Part shown: positions 37,313 to 46,177 of the stretch, piece by piece
How positions within the stretch are numbered: position 1 is the stretch's first letter
Layout of the letters: each line of letters opens with the position of its first letter
Assembly: GCF_026000435.1 (NCBI RefSeq)
Contig: NZ_AP026764.1
Coordinates: 1,550,001 to 1,614,000 of the forward strand
Length of the DNA: 64,000 nt
Direction of reading: 5' to 3'
From: Vibrio sp. STUT-A11
Lineage (GTDB): Bacteria; Pseudomonadota; Gammaproteobacteria; Enterobacterales; Vibrionaceae
Notes under the pieces: generated by a model
What the model saw: the letters and a program-made list of their open reading frames with translations, nothing else
Told to the model about the DNA's origin: nothing
The model's database searches: none
Program-made: the position numbers and the translations under genes

Positions 37313-38110
37313 ATGTCAAAACATATTTCCAACACGACAATGTTTTCCCCCAGTGATGTCGCTTTCATTTTGGACGCCACTCAGCCAGTTCTTACCCACA
37401 GTCGCAGTATGGTTGCTGAGTCATCGATTAAGCCGCATGCCCATCCTAGAGGGCAACTTCTTTGGGCTGCCAAAGGCATATTGCGAGTGACCAGTGAAAA
37501 AGGGGTTTGGGTTGTCCCATCTACGCATGCGGTTTGGATTCCTGGGGGACATTATCATCAGGTGAGCAATGAAACTGCCACTCAAACCAGAAACCTATAT
37601 ATCGATCCTTCGTTCTGTGTTCGCCAGAACTCCGATAAAGTCATCATGTTGAAAATGAGTTCGTTAATGCGTGAGATCATACTCAAACTCACAGAAAGCC
37701 CGGAGCCTCTCACCAAAGCAAGAGTTCATCACTTAGGCTTGGTTGCTCTTGATGAACTTGAGTCGTTGGAAGCACTGGAGCTCTTTATTCCATCCGGCAA
37801 TGATCCTCGCCTGCAACGATTGATCAGTATTATTGTTAATCACCCAGAGCAATCATTATTGCTTGAAGAGCTCGCAACTCAGGTAGGGGCAAGTGTTCGT
37901 ACTATTGAAAGGTTGTTTAAAGCAGAGACGGGGCTAACATTCCGCCAATGGCGTAGTCGCTTTCGTTTGATGAATTCACTAGAGAAAATTGCTCAGGGTC
38001 AAAACACAACATTAGTTGCACACCAGCTGGGGTATAGCAGTGTGAGCAGCTTTATATCGTCGTTTAAAAAACTGTTTGGTTGCACACCTCAGGAATACGC
38101 TCAAAGGTAA
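37313..38110 (+). CDS. AraC-family regulator with cupin N-terminus (NimR-like)
   Basis: 265 residues. The N-terminal cupin (HAHPRGQLLWAAKGILRVTSEKG..VVPSTHAVWIPGGHYHQV, about 40-85) and C-terminal double helix-turn-helix (LATQVGASVRTIERLFKAETG; LVAHQLGYSSVSSFISSFKKLFG) match the NimR/YeaM type. Those regulators usually control one adjacent, divergent transporter gene, as here. The ligand is unknown. Confidence 0.85.
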   Translation: MSKHISNTTMFSPSDVAFILDATQPVLTHSRSMVAESSIKPHAHPRGQLLWAAKGILRVTSEKGVWVVPSTHAVWIPGGHYHQVSNETATQTRNLYIDPSFCVRQNSDKVIMLKMSSLMREIILKLTESPEPLTKARVHHLGLVALDELESLEALELFIPSGNDPRLQRLISIIVNHPEQSLLLEELATQVGASVRTIERLFKAETGLTFRQWRSRFRLMNSLEKIAQGQNTTLVAHQLGYSSVSSFISSFKKLFGCTPQEYAQR

Positions 38111-38283
38111 TTCTTTTATTTTATTGCGCTTGGCGAATTATAAATTTCGCAGTTGTTGTTTCTCGTTTCCTAAACCCCTCCCCCCATAAAATCACCTGAT
38201 TCTTCACTTTTTACCGTTCTCAACTTGATATTATGCATTCAGGTTACTAATTTAAAAGTAATACGCTGCAAGGAAGACGTACA

Positions 38284-38688
38284 TTGACTGAGGGTAAAGT
38301 CATACTTGGTTGCATGAATAGCTTAGCTGTTGACGAATGTGCGACGCTTTCGATGATGGTGAAGCGCCAACTCAAAGCCTTAGTTGTTAAGGCTTCAGAT
38401 ACAACTTGTGCAAAGAAAGCTCGAGGCAGTTCGGCTTTCTCCAATTTCTTTAGCTTGACTTTGTTTACGACGTTTCATCGCATGATATTTCAATCTGTTG
38501 ATGCTAAGACACCCTCACTGATGGGGATTGATAACACCCTTACTGCAAACAATCATAAAATCAGTCATTTATTACAATACCTATTACCTCCTAATTGGTC
38601 TCTCTGTTTGAAAGACTATCTTGCTGGCTTTTACACAAGTCAATCGCCTGAAGCTTTGAATTATGGGAATTTTCTCAGGGAGGAATAA
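38284..38688 (+). CDS. Hypothetical protein upstream of an HPt gene
   Basis: 134 residues, not recognised. It has a TTG start with AAGGAAG 6 bases upstream; an ATG eleven codons later is a weaker alternative. It is mixed in character with a basic region around 26-48 and a Phe-rich segment FSNFFSLTLFTTFHRMIFQ. Its stop codon abuts the ATG of the HPt gene (TAAATG), and the AGGAGG for that gene lies inside its last codons, which argues that it is real and co-expressed. Confidence 0.6.
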   Translation: MTEGKVILGCMNSLAVDECATLSMMVKRQLKALVVKASDTTCAKKARGSSAFSNFFSLTLFTTFHRMIFQSVDAKTPSLMGIDNTLTANNHKISHLLQYLLPPNWSLCLKDYLAGFYTSQSPEALNYGNFLREE

Positions 38689-39036
38689 ATGATCAATTTT
38701 GACGTATTAAATCGATATATGGATAACGATGTAGACATCATTATCACCGTGCTTTCAACCTACTTGGAGGAACACGTTGACAGTTTGGAGCGTATTAATG
38801 AGTTGTATGCCAAAGAAGATTGGCCAGAACTACAATTGTTAGCGCACAGTTTAAAAGGAGTATTAGAAAGTTTTGGCGAAGATACCGCCGTCATAGCGTT
38901 GCAAGAGATCGACGAAGATACACGTAAAAATATTGCACCAGATGTGTCAGATATCACTATCGTTAATAGGGAGCTATTAACGATTAATCAGCAAATTTTT
39001 GCTTATTTAGACAATTTAAATAGCAAACCATTATAG
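38689..39036 (+). CDS. Orphan histidine phosphotransfer (HPt) protein
   Basis: 115 residues, all-helical, one HPt domain. The phosphorylatable His53 lies in LLAHSLKGVLESFG, the canonical HxxKG motif. HPt proteins accept and pass phosphate between receiver domains in phosphorelays. No histidine kinase or receiver gene is next to it. A strong AGGAGG precedes the ATG. It forms a tight operon with the unknown genes on both sides. Confidence 0.85.
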   Translation: MINFDVLNRYMDNDVDIIITVLSTYLEEHVDSLERINELYAKEDWPELQLLAHSLKGVLESFGEDTAVIALQEIDEDTRKNIAPDVSDITIVNRELLTINQQIFAYLDNLNSKPL

Positions 39037-39055
39037 GCTTAAAACGGGGGGATAG

Positions 39056-39253
39056 ATGGCAATGAACAACAGCAACTTTAGAGACCTCATTGATTCGCTC
39101 AAAGATTTAACGTCAACTCAAAAAAGATACCTTATTAGCCGAACAAAAATGTCATTGGATGATGAGAACGGCATATTAAGAACTGATGATCTACTTACGC
39201 AAGAAGAGTTGGAAGCGTTGCTTACTCCAACCAACACAACCGAATCAAAATAA
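39056..39253 (+). CDS. Small protein with FliM-like CheY-binding peptide
   Basis: 65 residues, 19 bp after the HPt gene, with GGGGGG upstream of the ATG. The N-terminal half (about 7-30, FRDLIDSLKDLTSTQKRYLISR) looks helical. Residues 46-56 read LLTQEELEALL, closely resembling the N-terminal ILSQDEIDALL peptide of the flagellar switch protein FliM, which binds phosphorylated CheY. No known family was recognised. Binding of a receiver domain is an inference from this motif plus the neighbouring HPt gene. Confidence 0.65.
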   Translation: MAMNNSNFRDLIDSLKDLTSTQKRYLISRTKMSLDDENGILRTDDLLTQEELEALLTPTNTTESK

Positions 39254-39416
39254 TAACAATTCGTCAGCAAGCTAGGAGCCAGGTAGAGCAATCACGCTTT
39301 ACTTGGTTTTGAGAGTTTTATCGTCTCCATCACCGAGTCTATACCAATCAATTAACATATGTGCTTTAGGAGCCCTGGATAAAACAAATTCCCTCCCCCT
39401 TTATCCGCAGCTCTGG

Positions 39417-39680
39417 TTACTGACTTAGCACATTACTCATTGATTGTTCATCTCTAAAGCGATTGTAATCTTCTGCTAATAACTGATGCTGGTAACGCGT
39501 ATAAGATAAAGCTTCGTTGGAGACAACGATCTGATTTTCTTTTTCAATCAGTTGGCCTCGCAACTGTTTGATTTCCGTACTCTGTTGGGTATTGCTTTGA
39601 TACATTGCAATCAAGCCGCAGATGGACACCATCAACATTGCAATCAGGACGTGATTGATGGTTTTAGATTGAATACGCAT
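39417..39680 (-). CDS. Small single-pass membrane protein with coiled coil
   Basis: 87 residues. A membrane segment at about 10-27 (HVLIAMLMVSICGLIAMY) is followed by a polar helical region rich in Q, E and K (about 28-80) likely to form a coiled coil facing the periplasm. AAGGAGAGG lies just before the ATG, a very strong ribosome site that supports the gene. Function unknown. Confidence 0.65.
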   Translation of the reverse strand: MRIQSKTINHVLIAMLMVSICGLIAMYQSNTQQSTEIKQLRGQLIEKENQIVVSNEALSYTRYQHQLLAEDYNRFRDEQSMSNVLSQ

Positions 39681-39931
39681 AAACCTCTCCTTGTCTCTAT
39701 TGCACTTCCTTATTAAAACCCATGCTCAAAGCCTCAGAACAAGCGATTCTATACATCCAGAAGCTGATTTAACATTAACAACTTTAATTATAGGTGAGTG
39801 GCGACAAAAAAAGAGAAATACTCAGTTATTTGAATATGTTTGATACGTTAGCAACCAAAAGTCAGAAGTAAAAAGCAGCAAGAAATATGCGTCCTAGCCG
39901 CTCTTTAATGTCAGGTGAAAATTAACGCACT

Positions 39932-40546
39932 TTAACTTTGCAAGGCTTCTCTAGCTGAGACTTTCTCAAACCAACGAGCGATATTTGGAGACGTCGCAAA
40001 CACATCAATCTGAAGTGCATTAATTGCAAATCCAACGAATATATAACCTGTGATATCCACTATGGTGTATCGGTCCGAAGCGATAAACTCACTCTCCCCT
40101 AATCGTTTATCCAGAACAGGTAAAAACATCAGTACGCGAGATTTTGATTCCTCGCCCCACTCTTTTACGCAGTTTTCACGATCCTCATAGATAGCACTGA
40201 TGTTACGGAAGGCCTGAAAAGCAGCATAAAGCCCCTGAAATTCAACAACACGATGCCACATTTCAACTTGAGCACGCTCACGCTGGTTGCTACCAAATAA
40301 GTGGAGGTCGTTAGTAAACTCCTCATCAAAATAGCGGCAAATCGCAACGCTTTCGCAAATTGTGGTGCCGTCATCCAACTCTAAAACCGGGACTTTACCA
40401 TTCACACTTTTTTGTTTGAACGTATCAGCAAGGTTGTCTCCATCACGTACGTTTAATGCGACTCGCTCAACATCGCCGCCAATTTCTTTAAGAAAAATGT
40501 TAACTCGCTTACAACTTGGCGTCATTGCGGTTTCATATAACTTCAT
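39932..40546 (-). CDS. Glutathione S-transferase family protein
   Basis: 204 residues. The thioredoxin-like N-terminus starts MKLYETAMTPSCKRVNIFLKE and has GKVPVLELDDGTTICESVAICRYF, the glutathione-binding cis-Pro and ES motif. The helical C-terminal domain ends with IARWFEKVSAREAL. It probably conjugates or reduces electrophiles in the cytosol. It is divergent from a TetR gene, and a palindrome lies 21 bp before its start codon. Confidence 0.9.
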   Translation of the reverse strand: MKLYETAMTPSCKRVNIFLKEIGGDVERVALNVRDGDNLADTFKQKSVNGKVPVLELDDGTTICESVAICRYFDEEFTNDLHLFGSNQRERAQVEMWHRVVEFQGLYAAFQAFRNISAIYEDRENCVKEWGEESKSRVLMFLPVLDKRLGESEFIASDRYTIVDITGYIFVGFAINALQIDVFATSPNIARWFEKVSAREALQS

Positions 40547-40566
40547 GTACCACCCTACTCCTTTAT

Positions 40567-40582
40567 CTAACTGTTCGGTTAG
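40567..40582. promoter_or_regulatory. Probable TetR operator
   Basis: CTAACTGTTCGGTTAG has 5-bp perfect outer arms and further symmetric bases. It lies between the divergent GST and TetR genes, close to the GST start, a typical repressor position. Confidence 0.5.
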
Positions 40583-40688
40583 GTTATACTGTAGCCAATT
40601 TATAAACGATCAGTCAAGAATATAATTACTCGTCTCTTGATAAGATTGGAAAATCTATTCGGGCAACGAGTTTTAAGCAGGTACCTAT

Positions 40689-41264
40689 ATGGCAAGAAAA
40701 GCTAACTTCGACCGAGATGAGAAGCTCTTGGTCGCCATGAATCTGTTCTGGCGCAAAGGTTTTTCAAATACCTCTATCTCCGATCTCACAGCCGAGCTGA
40801 ACATCAATCGGTTTAGCCTTTACAATACTTATGGTGATAAACAACAGCTTTACTATGAGGCACTGGACGCATACCTTAAGAAAGTATCGTTACCGTCTCT
40901 GGTTGATTTGCGCAAAAAAGAAGCTTCTCTAGGCGAAATTGAAACCTTTTTGACCTCCTTTTCCGCACTTCAGCGAAAAAGTAGTTGCGGATGTTTTGTT
41001 CAAAACGCGTTGGTTGAACATGCTGGTGAAGATAAAGATGTGTTACGTATGGGGCATTTTTTGTTTGATCACCTTATCGAGATCATGAGTGACGCAATAG
41101 AAAACGCGCAAAGGGAAACATTAATTCCTAAGACCCTCAAACCCGCAGAATTAGCCTGTTTTATTCTCAACAATATGCAAGGCATACGGGTGCTCGGTAA
41201 AGCCAAGCGTTATGAAGATTTAGACACTGCATTGTCGTGTTTACTGACTTTGATAAGGAAATGA
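40689..41264 (+). CDS. TetR-family regulator
   Basis: 191 residues. HTH LTAELNINRFSLYNTYGDKQQLYYEAL (about 33-59) after MARKANFDRDEKLLVAMNLFWRKGF, as in AcrR/NemR-type regulators. Two Cys close together (SSCGCF, about 97-102) may take part in sensing. It is divergent from the GST gene and followed after one base by the PPC gene, so all three probably form one aldehyde or electrophile response unit; this is inference. Confidence 0.85.
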   Translation: MARKANFDRDEKLLVAMNLFWRKGFSNTSISDLTAELNINRFSLYNTYGDKQQLYYEALDAYLKKVSLPSLVDLRKKEASLGEIETFLTSFSALQRKSSCGCFVQNALVEHAGEDKDVLRMGHFLFDHLIEIMSDAIENAQRETLIPKTLKPAELACFILNNMQGIRVLGKAKRYEDLDTALSCLLTLIRK

Positions 41265-41265
41265 T

Positions 41266-41661
41266 ATGTCAATGAACGTCATTGTAGTTAGACTAACCAA
41301 AGGTATGGATCTTAAACGAAGTCTCGCGAAGATCGTTACAGAGCATAACATCAAAGCGGGCTCAATCGCTTCTTGCGTCGGGTGTGTCTCTCAACTCCAG
41401 ATCCGTCTCGCAGGGGCGCAAAATACGTTACTTAAACAAGAGCCTTTAGAGCTTGTATCGGTCATGGGTACGCTGACTCCTGAGCATCAACATGTACATA
41501 TATCGCTTTCCGACAAACAAGGGCACGTTTGGGGTGGGCACTTAATGGAAGGTACTATTATTGATACCACTGCCGAGCTCATTATCCATAGCTACCCAAA
41601 CCTCACCTTCAGCCGTGAAATGGATGAGAACACTGGCTACACCGAACTACAAGTGAATTAA
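41266..41661 (+). CDS. PPC/DUF296-domain protein
   Basis: 131 residues, consisting of one PPC domain. Its conserved core has GSIASCVGCVSQLQIRLA, the metal-site-like HQHVHISLSDKQGHVWGGHLMEG, and a final beta strand LTFSRE. Bacterial members form trimers; plant members have an added AT-hook. The function is not established. The start ATG follows the TetR stop by one base (TGATATG), so translation is coupled; an ATG at 41272 is possible. Confidence 0.85.
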   Translation: MSMNVIVVRLTKGMDLKRSLAKIVTEHNIKAGSIASCVGCVSQLQIRLAGAQNTLLKQEPLELVSVMGTLTPEHQHVHISLSDKQGHVWGGHLMEGTIIDTTAELIIHSYPNLTFSREMDENTGYTELQVN

Positions 41662-41779
41662 TTCCTAGCTCAACACACACTCGCATTGAACTTACAACTC
41701 AGAAATAGGGCTCGCCTACTACCATAAAACATACATAGCAAAGCCCTAAATCCCGCTTTTGTGTGGTAAAGAGTGTATT

Positions 41780-43351
41780 TTATTTAACTCGCTCTATCCT
41801 CACTCGTAGACTGCCACTGTTGTTACCGTACTTAAACTTCAAATCATTGGCAAAGAACTGAAGCTCACCAGTTTTTGTCACTCGATAAACCCCATTTTGC
41901 CCAACCGCTCTAGCATTGTCATCATCGCTATCAACGACAGCACAGAGCGTAAACCAGTCAGAACTCGGCACTCTGCGTAAACCTTTCATCGCTCGAATAG
42001 GCAGCTCAGCTAATCCTAGTTGTACATGGTTTAGGTTCCAACCATCTCCGTCACAACTGATCTCTTTTCCATCATGCCAGCTATCTCCTTCTCGAACTGA
42101 AATTTCGTACTCCTCTCCTTGCTTAACGACTATGCCAGTAAAGTTATAGAATCGGTCAGCATCAATCATTCTCTCAACCGATTGAGCAACGTCCAATTCT
42201 TCCCAATTTACCGCAGCATAATGAATATGCTGAGTGTAGCTCGGACAGTCCACAGGAGGATTAATGAAGTCATACCAAAGGTAATGGCGCTTATTCATTA
42301 AAGACTTAGGACGGTAGTCATCATCCCGATGTAAGCGTTCCGCCACAGCGTAATGAATGACAGGCAACAAATCCTCATTGATTTTGTCTTCCTCAATGAC
42401 ACAACAACGTCGATCATCTAACGTAACCCAATCAACAATGGGCCACCTATCCTGCTGATGGTTTTTGCCCAATGAATTTGGATTACGTTGTAAATCATCA
42501 AGACCAATCATTCCTTTTAATCGCGTTGGACAGGCATTATCGATATCGGTTTGAGTAGGAAATTTAAACTGTATAGCAGGTAGAGCATGATAGCGGGTCA
42601 TATACTCAAGCCATTTCATCGCATGACTGAGCGTAATGTCCGACAGACCGTCGCGGTAATAGCCGCCACCAACGTCCGAATGCGCACCAGCAAACCAAAT
42701 CTCATGGATCCTCTGCTGATCATAGTTCATTAAAGTCGGCTGGAATGCCCGACGCTTATCGTCGAGGCTAACCATATGGATCGCTTTTTTGACAATGTGC
42801 GAGAGCGTGCATCCATATTCAAATACGACATCATAGTCAGGCCGACTTGCAGTGCTTAAGTTCGGTAGCCCAATACTTGCAACCGTGTCAAATACGCACA
42901 GAAAAACGAATGGTTTGCTATTCGAGGTCACTTTCGGGTGCTCTTTGGCAATAAGTCCAACGAAACGTCGAGCTAATGCCGCCCCACGAGAAAAACCAGT
43001 CGCTAAGACAATATCGCCTTGTTTATAGTGTTTATTAAAATCGGCTTTGGCTTTGTTGAGTATTGAAGCAACATCGCAGCTCTCTAAGGCTAAACCCTGA
43101 TTTATCGCGCGTTTTACCCAACTACCATTTGTGCCAACACCTTGGTAGTAAAAACAGTGGTCAACCGTATTGTGGTCCGATTGTCCATATTTCTCTCCAT
43201 TCAGGAATAGATTACCTCCCATCATCAAATGCAGCTTAAGAACATTGCTAATGTTGTCGTCTTCTTGTTTTGCTTTATATTTTACCTCTTGTTGAGCATC
43301 TTCTGGTTCATTGCCTGTGCCGTCGAAGTTAAAAATCAGAAATGATCCCAT
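41780..43351 (-). CDS. DUF2235 alpha/beta-hydrolase, Tle1-like phospholipase
   Basis: 523 residues. The N-terminal NFDGTGNEP motif, nucleophile elbow TGFSRGAALARRF with Ser121, VFDTVASIG and AGAHSDVGGGYYRDG (catalytic Asp and His candidates) are those of DUF2235, which includes the type VI secretion phospholipase effectors Tle1. The C-terminal about 130 residues resemble a beta-rich add-on. No VgrG, PAAR, adaptor or obvious immunity gene is adjacent, so secretion is not shown. It could equally be a cytosolic or stress hydrolase. Runs as a single gene. Confidence 0.8.
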   Translation of the reverse strand: MGSFLIFNFDGTGNEPEDAQQEVKYKAKQEDDNISNVLKLHLMMGGNLFLNGEKYGQSDHNTVDHCFYYQGVGTNGSWVKRAINQGLALESCDVASILNKAKADFNKHYKQGDIVLATGFSRGAALARRFVGLIAKEHPKVTSNSKPFVFLCVFDTVASIGLPNLSTASRPDYDVVFEYGCTLSHIVKKAIHMVSLDDKRRAFQPTLMNYDQQRIHEIWFAGAHSDVGGGYYRDGLSDITLSHAMKWLEYMTRYHALPAIQFKFPTQTDIDNACPTRLKGMIGLDDLQRNPNSLGKNHQQDRWPIVDWVTLDDRRCCVIEEDKINEDLLPVIHYAVAERLHRDDDYRPKSLMNKRHYLWYDFINPPVDCPSYTQHIHYAAVNWEELDVAQSVERMIDADRFYNFTGIVVKQGEEYEISVREGDSWHDGKEISCDGDGWNLNHVQLGLAELPIRAMKGLRRVPSSDWFTLCAVVDSDDDNARAVGQNGVYRVTKTGELQFFANDLKFKYGNNSGSLRVRIERVK

Positions 43352-43808
43352 AAGCCTTCTCCTTACTTTTTATAGGGGAACCGACTTAACTATAGTTCTG
43401 TATCAATATTTCCCTTGCGACGAGCCAGTCAATCACTAAAAAATCACCAGAACGATTGAGAAAGAACGAACACAAGACATTTAATCTCCGAGCAAATTGG
43501 CTTTGAGTACCGCGAGATCGTGTTAATTCATATATCTGACCGTATCGCATGCGACATTCTGCTTGCTGTTCTCACATTTTCCATTCATCATGCTTTTACA
43601 AACTAACTTTGTGCGATTCAGATAACATTCTGATTGAAACTATCTTTATGCTAATTTATGCCACTCTGCTCTAAGTCTTTGCACTCCAGAACGCATACAA
43701 TCGTTACTTGTTTGTTAACGCACAAAGTTGAAAAACATAAAATGCAAACACGCATATTGAACAAGGCAGAGCTATCTGCTTGATAATTTGAATAAGAAAG
43801 GAGTCATA
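43352..43808 (+). other. Intergenic region upstream of ilvE
   Basis: 457 bp between divergent genes, AT-rich in the 200 bp nearest ilvE. No terminator, operator or riboswitch was recognised. A 13-codon frame near 43741 lacks a ribosome site. Confidence 0.3.
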
Positions 43809-44807
43809 ATGGCGGCTTTTGGTACTGAGTTTATGCCTAGGATGGCATTAGCAACATTTGAAAATAATCAATGGTCTGACACACAGATCGTTACATCAGA
43901 CAGTATTTCACTTCATCCCGGCGCTCACGTATTGCATTACTCAAGCACTTGCTTTGAAGGTCTGAAAGCATTCCGTCACGAAGATGGCAGCGTACACATT
44001 TTTCGAATGGATCAAAACGTCGAGCGTTTTGCTCAAAGTAGTCAACTACTCTCTCTACCTGAGATTGATAAAGAACAAGTATCAAAAATGATTGTTGATA
44101 TTGTGGCTGAGTTCGCATCTGATGTGCCGTTGCCTCCAGGCTCAATGTACATTCGTCCAACTCACATCGGTACAGAGGCAGCTGTAGGCAAAGCAGCAGC
44201 CCCATCAGTTACATCTATGTTGTATATCCTACTTTCTCCAGTAGGTGACTATTTCTCAGGTGGTGCTCATGCCTTACGTCTACTACTAGATGAAACTGGC
44301 CAACGTTGTGCGCCGCACATGGGGATGATCAAAAGCGGTGGTAACTACGCAAGCGCGTTAGCGCCAACTTTAGAAGCAAAATCAAAATACCAAGCAGACC
44401 AAGTACTATTCTGTCCAAATGGTTACATTACAGAAACAGGTGCTGCAAACTTCCTTTTGGTTGATGGTAACGAGATCATTACTAAAGCCCTGGACTCAAG
44501 CTTCTTACACGGTGTAACACGCTCTAGCATCCTAACAATTGCAAAAGATCTTGGCATGACCGTTACAGAACGTGAAGTCTCTGTTGAAGAGTTACTTGAG
44601 CGCGCCGCTAAACCTGGTGTAGAAGCGATGCTTTCAGGCACTGCAGCCGTATTAACTTCGGTCGGTACGCTTATTCACAATGGTCAAGATTTTAAAGTTG
44701 GCACTGGCGAAGCTGGCCCAGCAGCGCAAAAACTGCGTCAAGCGCTCAACGATATCCAATGGGGTAAAGCGCCAGACACTCATAACTGGTTGACTAAGAT
44801 TGCCTGA
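43809..44807 (+). CDS. ilvE: Branched-chain amino acid aminotransferase
   Basis: 332 residues, fold-type IV PLP enzyme. It exchanges the amino group between glutamate and the 2-oxoacids of Leu, Ile and Val. Diagnostic features: HVLHYSSTCFEGLKAFRHEDG (about 36), RPTHIGTEAAVG, the PLP Lys175 in MGMIKSGGNYASAL, and ETGAANFLLVDG (about 205). The ATG at 43809 follows AAGGAG; an upstream in-frame ATG at 43788 lacks a site. No other ilv gene is near, so this is probably a second copy. Confidence 0.92.
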   Translation: MAAFGTEFMPRMALATFENNQWSDTQIVTSDSISLHPGAHVLHYSSTCFEGLKAFRHEDGSVHIFRMDQNVERFAQSSQLLSLPEIDKEQVSKMIVDIVAEFASDVPLPPGSMYIRPTHIGTEAAVGKAAAPSVTSMLYILLSPVGDYFSGGAHALRLLLDETGQRCAPHMGMIKSGGNYASALAPTLEAKSKYQADQVLFCPNGYITETGAANFLLVDGNEIITKALDSSFLHGVTRSSILTIAKDLGMTVTEREVSVEELLERAAKPGVEAMLSGTAAVLTSVGTLIHNGQDFKVGTGEAGPAAQKLRQALNDIQWGKAPDTHNWLTKIA

Positions 44808-44842
44808 TGGTAGGTTTGCTGTAAGCCAGTAAATAAATAACG

Positions 44843-44870
44843 AAGATGTGCTATGAAAATAGCGCATCTT
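44843..44870. terminator. Hairpin between ilvE and the convergent TrpD2 gene
   Basis: A 12-bp stem (AAGATGTGCTAT with ATAGCGCATCTT, one G-T pair) capped by a GAAA tetraloop. There is no T-tract on the plus strand, so it may act as a 3' stability structure rather than a true terminator. Confidence 0.55.
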
Positions 44871-44906
44871 CCCATCAAATTAATCTCTCACGCAAAACGT
44901 TATTCG

Positions 44907-45860
44907 TTACGCTTGTTGAAGATAACTCTCCCACATCGAAAACGCGCGTTCATAAGCTTTTTCTCGGTCTTGCATTTCAGCAAACAGTACAACTGCCATT
45001 GTTGCAATTACCGTATTGGCCATTTGTGTTAAATCTTGTTCTGGTGTCTCAAACAGGCAAGAGGAAGGCAGAGGCACTTCAGAAATCATTTGCTCAGTCC
45101 AGTAGTGCGAAGTGACCCCACTGGTTTGGCTCAACCAAATCGTTTGACTCACTTTTGGATTATATTCTGACTCACCGGATTGACCTTTGAATGACACGAC
45201 AGCGTGACGCGTTTGGCCAATTTCATGCTCGACTTCTGCATGAAGCTGCTGAAATCCTGGATGGAAACTACCGCGAATTCCTATGGTCGCCTGCCCAGGG
45301 TTCAGAGCCCGAACAACCGTGTTAATTGGTGTTCTCAATCCATAGCGATTTTTCCAGCCAATCATCTTTTCAGCTTGATGCGCGAAGGCGCTTAAAGGAA
45401 GGTAGACAATATTTTCTGTCTCTAGGATTCGTTTCGCCTCTTCCGCTGATTGGGCTTGTTGAATGTTAAGCTGGTTTAGGTAATCTTCTGCATGACGACG
45501 CCCAGACTGGCGATCATGATAGCCATGCAGCAAAACTTTATAGCCGTTATGTGAAAGGATTTTTGCTGATAGAAGATGCCATGGCTGCCCTGCTGCTTGA
45601 CGTTTGCCTGCGTAGCAAGGCCAATCAATATCTGCGCCTATTGCAGGCATACGAGACTGAAATGCTTTCACAAAGCCTGCGATTTCTTGCTGAGTTTCGT
45701 TTTGCACTCGAATGAGCATTAAAAGCATCGCCATCTGGTCATCATCAAACTCACCATTTAAGTATTCATCCATTACTTGGAAGGCCTGATCAAAGTTCAG
45801 AGGTTTTCTGCCTCGCTCTCCGCGTCCTACCGTGCGGATACATTCCAAAATACTGCTCAT
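44907..45860 (-). CDS. ybiB: TrpD2/YbiB-type glycosyl-transferase-family protein
   Basis: 317 residues with the anthranilate phosphoribosyltransferase fold: N-terminal helical domain about 1-70 (MDEYLNGEFDDDQMAMLLMLIR) and a C-terminal alpha/beta domain. YbiB in E. coli is a LexA-controlled nucleic-acid-binding homolog without known TrpD activity, and the GTGGD and phosphoribosyl-pyrophosphate motifs of true TrpD are missing here too. GAGGGAAT precedes the ATG. Single gene, converging on ilvE. Confidence 0.8.
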   Translation of the reverse strand: MSSILECIRTVGRGERGRKPLNFDQAFQVMDEYLNGEFDDDQMAMLLMLIRVQNETQQEIAGFVKAFQSRMPAIGADIDWPCYAGKRQAAGQPWHLLSAKILSHNGYKVLLHGYHDRQSGRRHAEDYLNQLNIQQAQSAEEAKRILETENIVYLPLSAFAHQAEKMIGWKNRYGLRTPINTVVRALNPGQATIGIRGSFHPGFQQLHAEVEHEIGQTRHAVVSFKGQSGESEYNPKVSQTIWLSQTSGVTSHYWTEQMISEVPLPSSCLFETPEQDLTQMANTVIATMAVVLFAEMQDREKAYERAFSMWESYLQQA

Positions 45861-46068
45861 ATTCCCTCTTATTATCGGCTTTTAATTTCTATCAAAAGAA
45901 TAAACGTAGTTGTACCACGTTTCCTATTTCAATCAATGCTAGACGGATTCCTTAGGGTTTGTTGACCTTTCGAGCTCATTCAGCAAGTTCGCCAAATGTA
46001 TGATTGTTTCACTCACAAATTAGATGCGGATAACAATGTCAGCAATGATACCGAACAATGCGACAATC

Positions 46069-46098
46069 AAAAAAAAACCTCTCCCGAACCGAGAGAGG
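46069..46098 (-). terminator. Minus-strand terminator without an upstream ORF
   Basis: CCTCTC pairs with GAGAGG and is followed by nine T on the minus strand. It lies 209 bp upstream of the TrpD2 start and is separated from the divergent transporter gene by over 500 bp, so it ends a transcript that has no visible protein gene. Confidence 0.8.
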
Positions 46099-46149
46099 CT
46101 GCACTGCCTTAAACGCTGTTAGTACATTTAACAAAAGTAATACCCTATC

Positions 46150-46177
46150 CCGCTACTCCGCCTGCTAAGGAGAGCGG
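46150..46177. other. Stem-loop inside the untranslated region
   Basis: CCGCT-A-CTCC pairs with GGAG-AGCGG around a nine-base loop, with one bulged A. It would be part of the presumed minus-strand transcript. Confidence 0.4.

Noticed and set aside
44907..45860. Annotation as a true anthranilate phosphoribosyltransferase (TrpD).
   Set aside because: The substrate-binding motifs of TrpD are missing and the sequence follows the TrpD2/YbiB branch.
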